Shown: positions 6,104 through 6,146 of the stretch, piece by piece
How the letters are laid out: the number at the start of each line of letters is the position of its first letter
How positions within the stretch are numbered: the stretch's first letter is position 1
Source: Lautropia sp.
Lineage (GTDB): Bacteria; Pseudomonadota; Gammaproteobacteria; Burkholderiales; Burkholderiaceae_E
Direction: 5' to 3'
Length of the DNA: 6,146 nt
Assembly: GCA_013813615.1 (NCBI GenBank)
Contig: JACCRJ010000551.1
Location: 1-6,146, forward strand
Notes under the pieces: model-generated
Database searches by the model: none
What the model saw: only the letters and a program-made list of their open reading frames with translations
What the model was told of the DNA's origin: nothing
Program-made: the position numbers and the translations under genes

Positions 6104-6146
6104 ATCAGAGTCGCCCAGGAGCCTGTCGTGGTTGGGCAAGGGGCGC

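Overview
This is a GC-rich window with no insertion sequence, CRISPR array or rRNA. The tRNA-fMet sequence, the coding GC bias and the family mix (a split bacterial-type indolepyruvate ferredoxin oxidoreductase, an opine-dehydrogenase-family protein and a MarR regulator) suggest a proteobacterium. Betaproteobacteria (Burkholderiales-like) is my best guess. That placement is inference; no taxonomic marker other than the tRNA is present.

Layout, left to right. (1) 1-2084, minus strand: the alpha subunit of an indolepyruvate (2-oxoacid) ferredoxin oxidoreductase. Its 3' end is cut by the window edge just after its ferredoxin-like cysteine motifs. (2) 2085-2224: a compact divergent control region. 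It holds an AT-rich patch, a good minus-strand promoter and a perfect 12-base palindrome (arms TGAAT/ATTCA, 2156-2167) placed against that promoter. (3) 2225-2689, plus strand: a MarR-family repressor. (4) 2727-5679, minus strand: a tight three-gene operon, transcribed in the order octopine/nopaline dehydrogenase-family oxidoreductase (4594-5679), 3-hydroxyacyl-CoA dehydrogenase-family protein (3609-4616, overlapping the first gene by 23 bases) and alpha/beta-fold hydrolase (2727-3551). The hydrolase lacks an ATG start and carries GHHTG in place of the usual GxSxG. (5) 5680-5992: a gene-free leader and spacer with a possible operon promoter. (6) 5993-6069, minus strand: initiator tRNA-fMet with an encoded CCA end and its own promoter.

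How the genes may work together (inference): the MarR protein probably represses the divergent oxidoreductase gene, and perhaps the three-gene operon as well, since a TTGACAAAnnAATG motif occurs in both upstream regions. The operon combines a C-N or C-O oxidoreductase of the opine-dehydrogenase fold, a CoA-type hydroxyacyl dehydrogenase and an atypical hydrolase. The ferredoxin oxidoreductase turns a 2-oxoacid into an acyl-CoA. A plausible reading is a small catabolic module for an amino-acid-derived or opine-like aromatic compound, but no substrate can be fixed from the sequence. The most unusual points are the hydrolase with an altered catalytic set, the strange junction between the dehydrogenase and hydrolase genes, and the overlapping divergent promoters.
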